From positions 2,672,001 to 2,736,000 of the forward strand of contig JAXDDX010000013.1 of NCBI GenBank assembly GCA_034670405.1: DNA of 64,000 nucleotides, given 5' to 3'. The notes beneath the pieces are model-generated. The model was given only the letters and a program-made list of their open reading frames with translations, did no database searches and was not told the DNA's origin. This stretch comes from Hoplostethus atlanticus (Eukaryota > Chordata > Actinopteri > Trachichthyiformes > Trachichthyidae). A program made the translations under genes and the position numbers. Every line of letters begins with the position of its first letter. Within the stretch, counting starts at the first letter, position 1. This document shows, piece by piece, positions 1 to 11,290 of the stretch.

Positions 1-1440
1 AAGGTTGAGCCTATTTTATATTTTTGTTTTAATGCAATTGTAGGTTGGGAAGAAGAAAACGAAAAGCAGATAGAAGAGAAATTGAAAAGTTGTGAACTGC
101 GCCAACTGCAAATTGGAGCTTTAATTCTACAAACATTTCTCAGAGGCAGAAATAATCTGATTGGTTGAGTTAAACCTCAGGGGGCGGAGCTAAACAACCA
201 CAATTTTTAGGAGTGCAAGTGAAGGAAATCTGGTTGAAATATAAATCCAAATGGGAAAGACTTATTTTTTTATTCATTCATGACCACGGAAGGTCTCCAT
301 GTTAGCTAACTAGCTTACCTAGGTAGCTATGGCTAGTTGGAAGGTCAGCTAGGCTAACTAGCTAACCCAGATAACTCAGTATGGCTAGATTGTATTTTTT
401 CAGTTACTATCCAGAGCGCTAGGCTTCATAATATTAGCTTCCTCCTCTCTTACCTCTTGCCTCTTTCCCTTGACTTCAGTCTAACGTTACTCAGCCAGAA
501 AAACTGGTTCTGGCCCTGACCACTGAGGCTGAACTCAACCAATCACATTATTCCTGCCTGTCAGTAATCCAGTGTGTTTTGGCTCACTTCCTGTTGTGTT
601 TGTCCATTAGCCTTTCGTCAGTTGCACAGACTTCCACCTAAATCCCTAGCATTGTTTAAAGACACACAGACAGTCACCCATGGGAGTTAATGTCCTGCAA
701 TAGCTCTAGAGGGCACCCATAGGAACCCTGCCTATAGGTCAGAGAAAACACCCGCCCTGCTGAAGTGTCCTTGAGCTCCAGGGATGCTGTTGTGTAGCTG
801 ACCCTGACCTCTGACCTCTGACCTCCGCGGCTCCTACACAGAATACAAACTGTCTGTGATCACGTGATTGTGAGGGTAGGATTAGCTGGGCCTGGAGCCG
901 GTGCCCAACTGGGTGCCTCCTCAGCATCCTCCTCCTCCACCCTCAACACACCTCTCAATTCAAGTCAGTTGTCTGCAGTTCACTGAGCGTCCACCAGGGC
1001 ACGCTGTTGGATCACAAATGTGTTGCCATTCTAGCCTGAAGCAACAAGCAAATAAGTGGGATCCCAAGGAATCAGCAGTGCTAAACTCTGGTGATGGGAT
1101 TGGAATATAAATGTTTTACTATTCCTTAATATAAATGTAATAACAACATAACAAATGTTGTGTTAGTGGAGAAAAGCTCTAGTTCAGGTCCATTTATAAC
1201 AAGCTTACTAGTTCTAACATCTGGTCTGAGTCCAGCCTCTTTTTTTAAGTGGTTCCTACTGTTTCCACTGACCCCGAGGTTTAGGGTTCCTGTCAATCTG
1301 AGAATACTTCATGCCAAATATAGACTTCAAACTCTGAGAGACTGGTTCTCCCAGGTGCTTGTGGTTTGCATCTGTGTGGCTGTTTGTGAGTTGAGATTGT
1401 GTTTGTACGTGTGTGTATGCCTTCCAGTTTGTGCATGCAT
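1..1440. other. Gene-free interval with palindromic GCTAAC cluster
   Basis: No reading frame here resembles a known protein, and I see no splice-bounded coding exon. Around 300-370 there is a cluster of short palindromes and related words: GTTAGCTAAC at 301-310, TACCTAGGTA at 316-325, and GCTAACTAGCTAAC near 353-366. The rest looks like ordinary intergenic sequence. Confidence 0.5.
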
Positions 1441-1454
1441 GCATCGTGTGTATA

Positions 1455-1457
<3 letters not shown>

Positions 1458-1490
<33 letters not shown>

Positions 1491-1494
1491 TGTG
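1458..1494. repeat. (TG)n microsatellite
   Basis: An uninterrupted TG/GT run ending in gcgcgtgtgc. The Cys-Val or His-Thr reading frames across it are simple-repeat translations and not genes. Confidence 0.9.
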
Positions 1495-1768
1495 CATACA
1501 TGTCCTGCAGGTCTTGTTTGCCTATTGTATTTGTGCTTGTTGTTGTTTACTCCTGAGGGGAGCGCGGAGCGATTGCATCTGAACACTGAAATTACAGCGA
1601 TGCCAGACTCTGATAAACGCACTCAGAGAGCAGCAGCCTCTCCTCTCCCCTCGCAGGCAAGGCCCAACAACTCCAGATCACACGGATGGGGGCAGGGGAG
1701 GAAGGGGAGCTGCACTCCGTAATTCAGAATATGGGTAATCTGTAGAGCCTTTTTTTGGAAAATCTGGA

Positions 1769-1880
1769 AATGTATTTATTTATTTATCCAGGGGAAAGTC
1801 TACATGCTGGTTTTTCACTCATACAATCCCACAAATTCACACTGGGAGCTGCCCAGTACAACCAGTCCGCCACTGGTGAC
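1769..1880 (+). repeat. Dispersed repeat family D, fragment 1
   Basis: The segment starts with tttatttatccaggggaaag and contains cacactgggagctgcccagtacaaccag. It resembles a repeat I know as widespread in teleosts, whose fuller form includes a ctgagcagc/gtgccttgctcaagggcac block. It shares the tttaacc/tccaggggaaagt start and gggagc core with the fragment near 6.5 kb, in the same orientation. The class of element is not resolved. Confidence 0.55.
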
Positions 1881-2000
1881 CTCTGACCTCCTCTGCAGCG
1901 CCCACCTCGTGTCTAACTGTGTAGGTGTCTAACTGTGTAATGCAAGGGTGATTTGAAATAGCTGTAACGTCTGTGTGATAAAAATGAGAAAATGTGTCTG

Positions 2001-2036
2001 TGAGTGTGTGTGTGTGTGTGTGTGCATTAAGGAGTG

Positions 2037-2087
<51 letters not shown>

Positions 2088-2098
2088 ATTAAGGAGTG

Positions 2099-2133
<35 letters not shown>
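2001..2133. repeat. Duplicated (GT)n array with a shared interruption
   Basis: Three GT tracts are separated by two copies of the same interruption, gcattaaggagtgtctatg, starting at 2024 and 2086 (about 62 bases apart). The array has therefore grown by duplication of a GT-plus-interruption unit as well as by slippage. Confidence 0.85.
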
Positions 2134-2138
<5 letters not shown>

Positions 2139-2140
2139 AG

Positions 2141-3026
2141 TGAAGACATCTGAACATTGTGTTCGGGGGCCCTGCCGCGGCTCTGTATTAGCTTCACCTC
2201 GTTATCGTTATCGCCCTCCTCCATTGTGGCATGACGGGCGGGAAATGATTAGAGGAACAGGTGACAATGGAGGCAGAGATTGGCGCCTTTACCCGGGGCA
2301 GCGCCGCTGTCAGGTACAGCGGCATTACACTCAAAAAGAACGAGAGGCAGAAGAAGAGGAGAGCGATGTAAAAGAGCCCCCCTTTCTTGCTTTAAAACAT
2401 TCACGTCTTCCTCTTCTTCTTCAGAGGTTGAGTCGGAGCCAATTGACTTGCCCTCTTCCCTCAGCTTCCCTCTCCATCCCACCATCGCTGGTAATCGCCA
2501 CCGGAGAAGGAAAAGGGGCTCCGGTGCTGATAAAACCCCCCGAGGAAGGACAGACCTCCCCTCTTCCTCCTCCACCTTCACCACACTAGGCGCTTACCCT
2601 TCCTCCTTCCCTCACTCCACCCCCCCCCCCCCCGTCTCTCTTCTTCTTCTTCACCACCCGTCCGTATCTCTTCTTCTTCTTCTTCTGTGATCAGAGATAG
2701 CAAAGCATGGAGGACGGAAGGGAAGGCCGCGGCTGTTTCCCACGGCGACGGCCTGTGCACGTGCGTGCGAGCGACACGGACTCTGATGTAGTAATGCCAG
2801 GGCATTATCTCATTCACCCCCCCCCTCTTATCTCAATGCACCCCCCCAACCACAGCCCTACACAAAGCTATCTGCTCCTTGGACTTTTCTGACTATTTAT
2901 GTCGGACAAGGTCAGGATCGTTTAAACCGGCCTGCCTCTCTCAGCCCCCGCAGATGAGATAGCGTGAGGAGGAGGGAGAAACGATCGATTCCCGCCGCCA
3001 CGCAGATTTATCCCACCCCCCCACCA

Positions 3027-3064
<38 letters not shown>

Positions 3065-3480
3065 TCCCAATAGGGTTTTCCGCTAGAGGAGGAGCCGGTG
3101 GGGGTGGGCTAGCCGCCTCCGCCGGTGCCCATCAGTCTCTTTAACACCCCGGGGCGTTTAAAATACAGTAGCGGCCCTTAAACTGGCCACTTCTCTCCGG
3201 TCCAAATGAGAGCCATCCTCCCATCAATCTGCCCCGGCTCGGGTTTCCGAGGGGCTTGAATGGTGAGGCCTGTTCACACACCAGTCAGGTTGAGAGAAAG
3301 AGGAAGAGATTTAGACCGGGGGGTGGGGGGTGGGGAGGTTGGAGGGGGTTGGGGTATCATTCAGAGGGGGGTGTTTTACAAATGAAGTGGGGCACTTACT
3401 CAGGCTGAAGGCTTGATTGTCCACCGGCTGCCTGCGAAGTGGGACGCTAACTAGTTCAGCCGATACGGGCGATAAAGATA
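2141..3480. other. GC-rich gene-free interval with polypyrimidine and G-rich tracts
   Basis: It contains C-runs, TTC/CTT runs near 2638-2690, a (CT)n tract at about 3030-3060 and a G-rich segment at 3318-3354. Frames such as 2140-2589 give low-complexity Pro/Ser/Glu-rich translations with no recognisable domain. I see no supported gene. Confidence 0.5.
3032..3062. repeat. (CT)n microsatellite
   Basis: An uninterrupted CT run. Similar runs lie at about 6377-6414 and 33835-33873. Confidence 0.9.
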
Positions 3481-3734
3481 CTGATGTTTTTTTTTGGGGG
3501 GGGGGGGGGGGGGGCCCACGCTGACTACCCAGTTCGTCTTCTGTTTATTCCCAACAAACCGGAGTCGTAAAAAAACGCATCACTTCCTGCGCCAGAGGGA
3601 TTTTCCCAGGAAAGACCTACCTGACACCGCGGGTGTTCAGAACAGCAAATGGATTGTATCACTATGGTGTTATATCGATCGGTGATAGAGAGAAGCAAAA
3701 TGTTTATTAATATGAACATTTTGCAGATTATTAC

Positions 3735-4037
3735 TTTAAATTTGACCATTTTCATGCCAAAAAAAATCCAATATTTGCTCCAGAATTTTATTCCCGTCGG
3801 GGTGGAAAAGCCTCTGAAAGCATCACAGTACAACCAGGATGATGCCACCAATACTACTACTAGACACTATATATATACTATACTATACTTTTGTGTGCTT
3901 CCCATAGACAACCAGTGTAGTATTGATCAACAATAAATATGTAATCAATCAAACTGCATCATATCCATCAGATGAGAGGTGGACCACAATGACTGGACCG
4001 GATCTTTTTTCAATAAAGGGCCCAAGACTTCTAACTG
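3735..4037 (-). repeat. Dispersed element family A, copy 1
   Basis: Read on the minus strand it carries the family A landmarks: the word around ccacctctcatctgatgg, a block whose plus-strand form is ggtggaaaagcctctgaaag, and a terminal-side block seen here as tttgaccattttcatgcc. The middle region has the family words accagtgtagtattgatcaa and atgtaatcaatcaaactgca. Outer ends are decayed, so the boundaries are approximate. There is no coding capacity, consistent with a non-autonomous transposon remnant. Confidence 0.7.
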
Positions 4038-4078
4038 AGGTGGTCTAGCACGTCTCTTCTTCAACGTGTCTCTTCTTC

Positions 4079-4079
<1 letters not shown>

Positions 4080-4120
<41 letters not shown>

Positions 4121-4128
4121 TGTGTGTG
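4080..4128. repeat. (GT)n microsatellite
   Basis: A long GT run with one GAG interruption, immediately beyond family A copy 1. Further GT runs follow at about 4260-4312, 4390-4418 and 4507-4520, making 4.0-4.5 kb a local microsatellite cluster. Confidence 0.9.
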
Positions 4129-4385
4129 TGATCCCCGCCACTCATGTCTTGGGTTACTGTGTTCTGGCTGTATGATAGATGGCTCAGCCCAACCTCAGAG
4201 CCCCCCAGCCCGAGCCGCGGGACGGCTTGTCACAGCCAGTTTCCGCCCACTGTGTGTATGAGTGTGTGTGTGTGTGTGTGTGTCTGTGTGTGTGTGTGTG
4301 TGTCTATGTATACTTGTGTGTTTGGCGGTTTCAGGCCGGTTTCGACCCCCCACTGCAACAGGATAGTTGGGTAAGGCTGGCCTGG

Positions 4386-4420
<35 letters not shown>

Positions 4421-4529
4421 GTGAGCCGACCCAGGTCCGTGTCCCGCTGAGTGTGGCGGCCCCAGCCCCCTTTCCTGTCCAGACCACACGACTAACCAAA
4501 ACCCAATGTGTGTGTGTGTGTGAGAGAGT

Positions 4530-6120
4530 GTGTGAGACTCATTCACAATTCCCTCTCTTTCATCTTCCTCTCTCTCCTTCTCTTGGTTCATCTCACTGTC
4601 ATCTGATAATTTCATATATTTTGTAACTTTTTTCCCGGTACTTCTCCTCCTCCTTTACCCCCCCCTCCCCCCCCCCCCCCCACCCAGCGCTCCAGCTTCT
4701 CCTCTCAATCCGTGATATTCCTTAAAATAGGCAGAGATCCCACCGCCGATAGCAGGCAAATAAATGAACTGTACCTAGAGGAGAAGAAAAATAAGTAGTC
4801 AAAAAAAAAAAACCTGCCCCCCCCCCCCCCCCCTCCTCCCCATTCTTCCTGCCTCTCTCCAGTGCTGCCAGCAGACAGTGTGTTTCAGAGATTATAGCCG
4901 GGAATGACAAGCACGCCGTCTGATACCATATCCGCTCTGAATTACAGATCAGCCCTTTTTAAATGATATTTTAAATACTTGCTGCGGGCTACGAGTTTTC
5001 ACAGGCTCTTATTTCATTGTTGTTGTACTAGTACCATATATATATATAAATTTATTTTTTCTTGTTAGAAAATCAGTATTGGCGCTTATTTAAATGAGGG
5101 AGAGGAGAAGCAGTGTGTTATTTTACTGTGCCACTTTTGGAAAATCCCCCCAGTACTCCCTCCCCCCACCCCCCTCCTCTTTTTTTTTTTTTTAAATCTT
5201 CTGGTTTGGGAATTAAAAGGGAGCAGTGTGAAAAGGACAAAAGGGAAAGGACAAATTGTAATTAGTTTGATTTTGTGTGTGTGTGTGTGTGTGTGAGTAT
5301 GTATGAGAGAGAAAGCTGGCTGTGAGGTTGGTGTAACCCATTAACGCCAGATTCCCACACAGAAGACTCTTTTTGTCTTTTTTTGTCAGGGCTTTGATTA
5401 CCTCTCTCATGTGTGTGTGTGTGTGTGTGTGTGGAGTTCATCTTAAAACTCCACACACAGATTTGACTTGACTTTTGCCCGTCGCCTCATTTTGATCATT
5501 GAATTAATGCGGGAATAGTAAAGAAATGTTCCCCTTGTTGTTTTTTGTTTTTTTTTGGGAGGGGGGGACGGCGGGAGGGGGGTGTTGGGGCAGGCGGGTC
5601 AGGCCGACTGTGGCGGAGCTGCAGTACCCGCGCCGGCCTGCTGGGTGTCGCTGTTGCCCCGGAGATGCTGCAGGTTTGGATGAAAGGTCTCTGGGTTTCA
5701 GTCCACGGAGCTCTGAGCTCTTTGTGCTCTGGCGTTTCATGATGGGATTCTCTGGAGAGCAGAGGATGGAGAACGACACTCCTTCCCCCTCTAACCCTCT
5801 CTCTCTCTCTCTCTGTCTCTCTCACTCTCTCTCACTCTCTCTCTCTATCTCTCTCCCCCCCTCCTCTCTCTCCCTCTGCTGGAATACACCCCAACCTTGA
5901 CATATTGAGAATGAAAACGACGGTTCCACATCCCATGCTCGCTTGTTGACAGCCTTAACACTCTTTTCATGTGTGTTTTGATAGCTGAAAATGAACCATA
6001 TTAAAATGTTATGAGAAATTATGTTTAGAGTGTGTGTGTGTGTGTCCACCTAGCTTGCAGTTTTTAGAAATGTGAGTAAATCATTTTCGATTGCCCGCGC
6101 AGACTGACTTTGTGTGCATT
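4530..6120. other. Gene-free interval, simple-sequence rich
   Basis: It holds C-runs near 4660-4682 and 4817-4833, short GT runs near 5275-5295 and 5411-5432, and CT tracts at about 5798-5880. No frame encodes a recognisable domain, and the frames at 5496-5900 are low-complexity translations. Confidence 0.5.
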
Positions 6121-6128
6121 ACACACAC

Positions 6129-6129
<1 letters not shown>

Positions 6130-6179
<50 letters not shown>
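6130..6179. repeat. (CA)n microsatellite
   Basis: An essentially uninterrupted CA run of about 48 bases. A (CT)n run follows at about 6377-6414. Confidence 0.92.
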
Positions 6180-6181
<2 letters not shown>

Positions 6182-6375
6182 GCACTAATTATGGTCCTTG
6201 TTTGTTTATGAGTGAAAAGTATGTAAAATAGACCCAGGGGATGGAATATAGCCAACGGGACTAAACTAACCATCTTAACCCTCTCCCACCCCTGTCTCAC
6301 CCTCATATACCCTCCCCACCCCTGTCTCACCCCCCATATTCCCTCCTCACCTCTGTCTCCCTACCAGACTGCTTC

Positions 6376-6422
<47 letters not shown>

Positions 6423-6486
6423 GCACTTCCTGAGTGTTCAAACTGCAGATGTCGAGGAACCGTCAAGCTAAATGCGTTCATGTATC

Positions 6487-6712
6487 CTTCATTTAACCGG
6501 GGAAAGTTGACGTGGCACCCTGCTGCTCTCCGGCGACACCCCGCTTCACAGCCGTACGGTTTACACACATTCGCGCTGGGAGCCGCTGTCGACCACTGAG
6601 CAGCCCGGTGCCTTGCTCAAGGGCACATGGATGTTACTCATTCACTTCCTCCATTGATCTGGGGATTCCAGCTGGCCACAAGCTCACTTCTTGAACCCAG
6701 ACCCAACTAACT
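6487..6712 (+). repeat. Dispersed repeat family D, fragment 2
   Basis: It starts with ttcatttaaccggggaaagt, continues through cattcgcgctgggagccgct, and contains ctgagcagcccggtgccttg followed by ctcaagggcaca. That last block is a hallmark of a dispersed repeat common in fish genomes (from memory). It shares its start and core with the 1769-1880 fragment, in the same orientation. Confidence 0.6.
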
Positions 6713-6757
6713 AACTAACTAACTAACTAACTGACTGACTGACTGACTGACTGACTA
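6704..6757. repeat. (ACTA)n(ACTG)n tetranucleotide repeat
   Basis: Several ACTA units are followed directly by several ACTG units, abutting the end of the family D fragment. The two units differ by one base, so one block probably arose by substitution and then expansion. Confidence 0.9.
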
Positions 6758-6831
6758 AGAGGGTGTGTGAGGAGAGTGTGATGCCAAGTGGACCAGATTG
6801 TCTACCTGGTCATGGTGTAGTGGTGTAGACG

Positions 6832-7140
6832 GTATTTTGTGCTGATATTCTTTTTTTATTTGATCGTTTTCAAGCAAAAAAAAAAAATTCAATACAACAA
6901 TTCAGTGTTTCCCTCAGAATTTGACAAAAGGCTCTGAAACAGCATTTAGACCCTCATGGGACACTAAAACTCTCCACTGAAACCTGGGATAATACTAGTA
7001 CTAATACTAATACTAATACATATTTGTGTGGAATCCAACCAAAGCGTTTTTATGGGTTCAGGTTAAGGGCTTCCCCTATTGATGACTGATAATCAATCAA
7101 AGGCATCATATCCATCCCATCAGAGGTGGAAGACCCGTGC
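6832..7140 (-). repeat. Dispersed element family A, copy 2
   Basis: Minus-oriented. It contains the family words ctctgaaacagcatttagac, catgggacactaaaactctc and cactgaaacctgggataata, then an (ACTAAT)n-like expansion and finally catcatatccatcccatcag. The ends are approximate. Confidence 0.75.
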
Positions 7141-7414
7141 ATCAGTCTAATAGTAATAGTGGTAATATGAGGAAATGCACAGACAGTGGAAAAATCCTGT
7201 GCTGATGTGGACTTTTCCCTCTGGCTCCGGTGGATTCCTGGTCTAATGACGCTCACTTCCCCCTTATTTGTGTGTGTTTGTGTATGCCTGTGTGTTCCTC
7301 TGTGTGTGTGTGTGTGTGTGTACTGCGTTTTCCCCTCAAGTGTTTCAGCAATAATTGAAGCTACGTTCCCATGTTGCCCCCTCCTCGCCCTTTAGATACA
7401 TATGTATTGTGTCT

Positions 7415-7449
<35 letters not shown>

Positions 7450-7680
7450 AGACTTAGGGCATTAGTAGTCACTTATACAACACCTACTCAACGCTACATT
7501 TGTTCGCTGGTTTTGTTTTTAGCAATGTGCGTCTCATCCTAACCAAATGAGTTAGCGGAGGAGTGTGTGTGTGTGTGTGTGTGTGTGTGTTGCACGGTGG
7601 TGGGTGGCTGCGTTTAAGTAGGCCTTTGTTCACGATAAGAGCCATCATTATTTCAATATTGTGTGTGTGTGTGTGTGTTA

Positions 7681-7960
7681 CTGGGCCGATACTGACATGT
7701 TTGTATTGTATTGAAGCTGATAGTTGATATTTCATGCCGATATTTAATACATTTAAAATCAATGAATGCCCCAAAAATGAAGTTTTCAGTGTTTCTCCCA
7801 GAACTGTATCCTTGTCACGGTGGAAAAGCCTCTGAAACAGCATCTAGAGCATCATGGGACACTAACACCCCCCCCCCAATTAAATGGATAAATCTTGAAG
7901 AAAATAAAAGTTGATTGCAGGTTTTACAGTCTGCATGGTCAGCTGTGGTATCGGTCCAGT
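7681..7960 (-). repeat. Dispersed element family A, copy 3
   Basis: Minus-oriented and begins ctgggccgatactgacatg. The core has ggtggaaaagcctctgaaac and agcatctagagcatcatggg. The part beyond the C-run at 7868-7878 is degraded, but gtatcggtccag near 7950 resembles the opposite terminus. Confidence 0.65.
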
Positions 7961-8274
7961 CGGAGTGTGTGTGTGTGTGTGTGTGTGTGATGCTGTGACT
8001 CATCCATTGATTCCAAAGGGCACGACTTGACTTGTGTGAATGCTGAACATCAGCAAACACATTATTGCATCAAATAGGGCAGACTCTTCCCTTTCCCCTC
8101 CATCTCCTCTCACTCTCATCACACCATTTCAATTTTCCTTTCCTCCTCCCTTTGCTCATATACTCCATCTATCTGGCGCCGTCCCCTCGCCTCTCCCTCA
8201 ACTCCTGCTCCAAGGTTTCATTTTCCCTCTGCGAGATTCCATTTTCTCTCTCGTTACTGCCCTTTTCATCCCTC

Positions 8275-8596
8275 TCCTTTGGTTTCCTCGCTTTCCTTTC
8301 CTTTCCTTTCCTTTCCTTCTATTCCCTTTCCTTCACTTCCCTTCTCTTTCCTTTCCTTTCCTTTCTTTCTCTTCTCTTTCCTTTCCTTTCCTTTTCTTCT
8401 ATTCCCTTTCCTTTCGCTTCTCTTCTCTTCTCTTCTCTTTCCTTTACTTTCCTTCGCTTCCCTCTTTCTTTCCTTTCCTTTCCTTTCCTTTCCTTCCTTC
8501 TCTTCTCTCCTCTCCTCTCCTCTCCTCTCCCCTTCTCTTCTCTTCTCTTCTCTTCTCTTCTCTTCTCTTCTCTTTCCTTTCCTTTCCTTTCCTTGT
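8275..8596. repeat. Long polypyrimidine tract, (CCTTT)n/(CTCTT)n
   Basis: About 320 bases are almost entirely C and T on the plus strand, built from mixed cctttc, ttctc and tctcc units. The long Phe/Leu/Ser-rich frames on plus and the Glu/Lys/Arg-rich frame on minus are translations of this repeat. Confidence 0.92.
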
Positions 8597-9419
8597 GTTT
8601 CAATATCATTTGAAATGTTCAGTCTATTTTTAGGACGTGACTATTTACAGAATAACAATAACACATCTTCCTACATATTCTGGACCATCTATGTCTTCTT
8701 GAACACCAACATGTCCTTTCTCATCTACTCTCCACCCCCCCTCCCCCCCCCCCCCCCTCTCTCTCTCTGCCTTTTTGAAGGAACATATCCAGAGTCTGTG
8801 GCCGTTTCTTTCCCACGCACACACACACCTATTCACACGGCCCGGTGTGTGAAGTCCAAATGAAACAGAGATATTCATGGCTCCTCTCCACGAGCATAAA
8901 GGCCCGGACCTCCTGCCCCGGCCATTCAATTAGCCACAGTGGCCAGTGTGTGTGTGTGCGGACTAATGCCCTGTCTGAGCAGCCAACCTCGACCACGGGC
9001 CAGGCTCAAACAACCCGCCTGAAGCTAACCAGGTCACCGCTAATGGTGTGAGAACTGGGGCCATGCACAGTGGCGTGTGTGTGTGTGTGTGTGTGAGAGC
9101 CCAGAAAGAGTGCCTCTTAAACCTTATGTCGGTGTTTATGTGAGTGTATGTTGCTAAAAACAAAACCCGCTCGCTCACAGTTTTCCCATGATGTCATTGG
9201 CAGGTCGCAAAGGTGTCAACTTTGGTTTGTGTGTGTATGTGTGTGTGTGTGTGTGTGTAGTCTTTTTCAGACCGGGTTTATTTTTGCCTACATGCTCGCC
9301 CCGTCAGCGTAGCGGCATCTTTCAGCGCCGCGTACACGCCTGCTGTCAGGAGCAGACAGGCTACAGTGATTATGTGGTTTTCTGCTGCGGCTGCTGGGTA
9401 ATCAGCGGCCAATTCTGTT

Positions 9420-10380
9420 GAATCACTCGCTGACACATCAAGAGGCGTGTTGTTTAACCTTCGGCGCTCTCACACGGCGGGGGTTAAAAGGGCATGGTAA
9501 CAGTGGTAATGCTCATGTTCCTTGTTTCGCGATTTTTTTTTTGTGATTTTGGCGAAGTTTTGTTTCAGCTTTGTGTTTCTGATTGAAACCCAAAATGCAG
9601 CTCTGCAACAAAACCTTGAAATTTACATGAGGAAATTATCGGTCAGCGAAAAAATCAGTAAGACATGATGAAACTGAACCCCTGATGTGAAAAGAAAAAT
9701 GAAACATGGTGGTATAATTTGTTGTCTAAATGCCTCCAGTGGCATCAGAAGGATTCAAGGAAAGGGATGTTTGTGCTTGTGACCAAAAAAAAATCATAAA
9801 ATGCTCTTCGATAAAACTCAACTGCACCTCGAAAACCAGCCTGTTCTCATATCTGTTCATAGTTTTAGTTACAAAGTCGTAATGCACCCTGATTTCCTAT
9901 CATCCTCTATGAATGGAGTGAAAAAGGAGGCGGAGCTCAGGTGACTGAAACAGGAAATAGTTTGGTAGTGGTGGACATTTGCACGTTTTCTACTTTTGAA
10001 AGTTTTTTCTTATTTAACCTTAACCAAGTTGTTTTAGTAGTCTAGAATAACCCCCGCTGCAGTAGCTAGAGTTGATTTGAGTAAGATGTCATTCAGCTTG
10101 AATTACGCTCAATCAGCAATAGAGCGAAAACGCCTCTGATTCCGACTTCAAGGCCCCGCTAGAAGTAACATCAACTTAACCCTGACTTTTGAAGCCCCCC
10201 CCAACCCGACACACCACCTTCCTCTTCCTCGGTGACAGGCATTTCCGACCATCGGAGAGACCGTATGGTGTGTGTCGCTATAGTCTGCCATTCCCAAAGC
10301 TGGCGGAGTGTGAAGCCATATAATTGCTTCATGAAACCTAACTAGGTGATATGAATAATCTGTCAGTGGAGGAGGCTACC
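9420..10380. other. Gene-free interval without obvious repeats
   Basis: Mostly unique-looking sequence with a few A- and T-runs. No open frame of useful length or domain is present. I see nothing diagnostic. Confidence 0.4.
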
Positions 10381-10619
10381 CGGTCTCCATGCCAATCACC
10401 GACGTGTACCGGAGTAGCGGAGCGTGGCCAAAACCATACCTGTCCATCCGGAAAAAACATATCTGTCCCTCAACTCCTCCACCCCCCCCACCCTGCTGTT
10501 ATCAGACAGATTGGCTGAGTGTGTGTGTGTGTGTCTGTGGACACCACTGTCATTGGAGACCCTCTATATGCCACCGTGATCAAGTCTATATCAGATAGAG
10601 AAAACACTAGCTACTGAAT

Positions 10620-10657
<38 letters not shown>

Positions 10658-10670
10658 TGTGTGTGTGTGT
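10620..10670. repeat. (GT)n microsatellite
   Basis: A GT run with one GAG interruption. About 185 bases downstream a (CA)n run occupies about 10855-10912, so the pair forms an inverted (GT)n...(CA)n arrangement able to pair in a single strand. Confidence 0.9.
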
Positions 10671-10852
10671 TTTCCTCACACTGATACACGATTCAAAATT
10701 CACAAGAGACGGCAAGAGGAGAGAGACAGAAAGGAAGCAGGGGGGAAACACAGCTCTGATAAATGCACTGATAACACACACATACACACACACATGTACT
10801 CACAAATACGCTAAAACACACGTGCACAGATGTACGTACACACACATACACT

Positions 10853-10854
<2 letters not shown>

Positions 10855-10912
<58 letters not shown>
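10855..10912. repeat. (CA)n microsatellite
   Basis: A CA run of more than 50 bases, the inverted partner of the GT run at 10620-10670. Confidence 0.92.
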
Positions 10913-10913
<1 letters not shown>

Positions 10914-11048
10914 CCAGTTTGAGATCAATCTTGGATGGAAATGATGAAAAAAAGAGAGAAATCATGAAGGATCCATTCAGTTCCAGTGAACCTCTCAACC
11001 TCATTCCTTTCTCCAGGTTATTGAATGACAAAATGACAAGATCTAAGT

Positions 11049-11165
11049 AGGGATCGATCGATATTGATTTCTGAAGCTGCTGATATTTTTTCCAATATTC
11101 AATATCTTTAAATTTGACTATTTTCATGCCAATAAAATCCCAAATTACTGATATTCACTGTTTCC
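11049..11165 (-). repeat. Dispersed element family A, copy 4 (outer part)
   Basis: It begins agggatcgatcgatattg, a decayed terminus, and contains ttaaatttgactattttcat and gccaataaaatccc. The element then breaks off near a tRNA-like segment. Matching inner family A sequence reappears at 11639-11720, suggesting one copy split by later insertion. Confidence 0.6.
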
Positions 11166-11189
11166 TGAATGCATTTCTGTGTTTATGTT

Positions 11190-11290
11190 TGATGGGGGAG
11201 CAGACTTACAAAGGTGATAGTATGTGGGGAATCGAACCCACGACACTGAGACTGAGCAATAACACCAATACCAATAATTTGTGCATCATC
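11190..11290 (-). repeat. Possible tRNA-derived SINE fragment
   Basis: On the minus strand, bases about 11221-11242 read gtgggttcgattccccac. This is a T-arm-like hairpin of five pairs with the loop of an RNA polymerase III B box. It is followed by cacctttgtaag, reminiscent of fish SINE bodies. A convincing A box and a full cloverleaf are absent, so it is not a functional tRNA gene. Confidence 0.4.

Noticed and set aside
1160-1582. 140-codon frame ending in Cys-Val repeats
   Set aside because: Half of it is a (TG)n translation. Similar Cys-Val or His-Thr frames occur at every GT/CA run in the window.
8040-8633. Long open frame rich in Phe, Leu and Ser (197 codons)
   Set aside because: It is a translation of the polypyrimidine repeat. 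Two other plus frames and a minus frame are open over the same tract, and no domain is present.
11221-11242. tRNA gene on the minus strand
   Set aside because: Only a T-arm-like hairpin and B box are present. No acceptor stem, anticodon arm or convincing A box can be paired.
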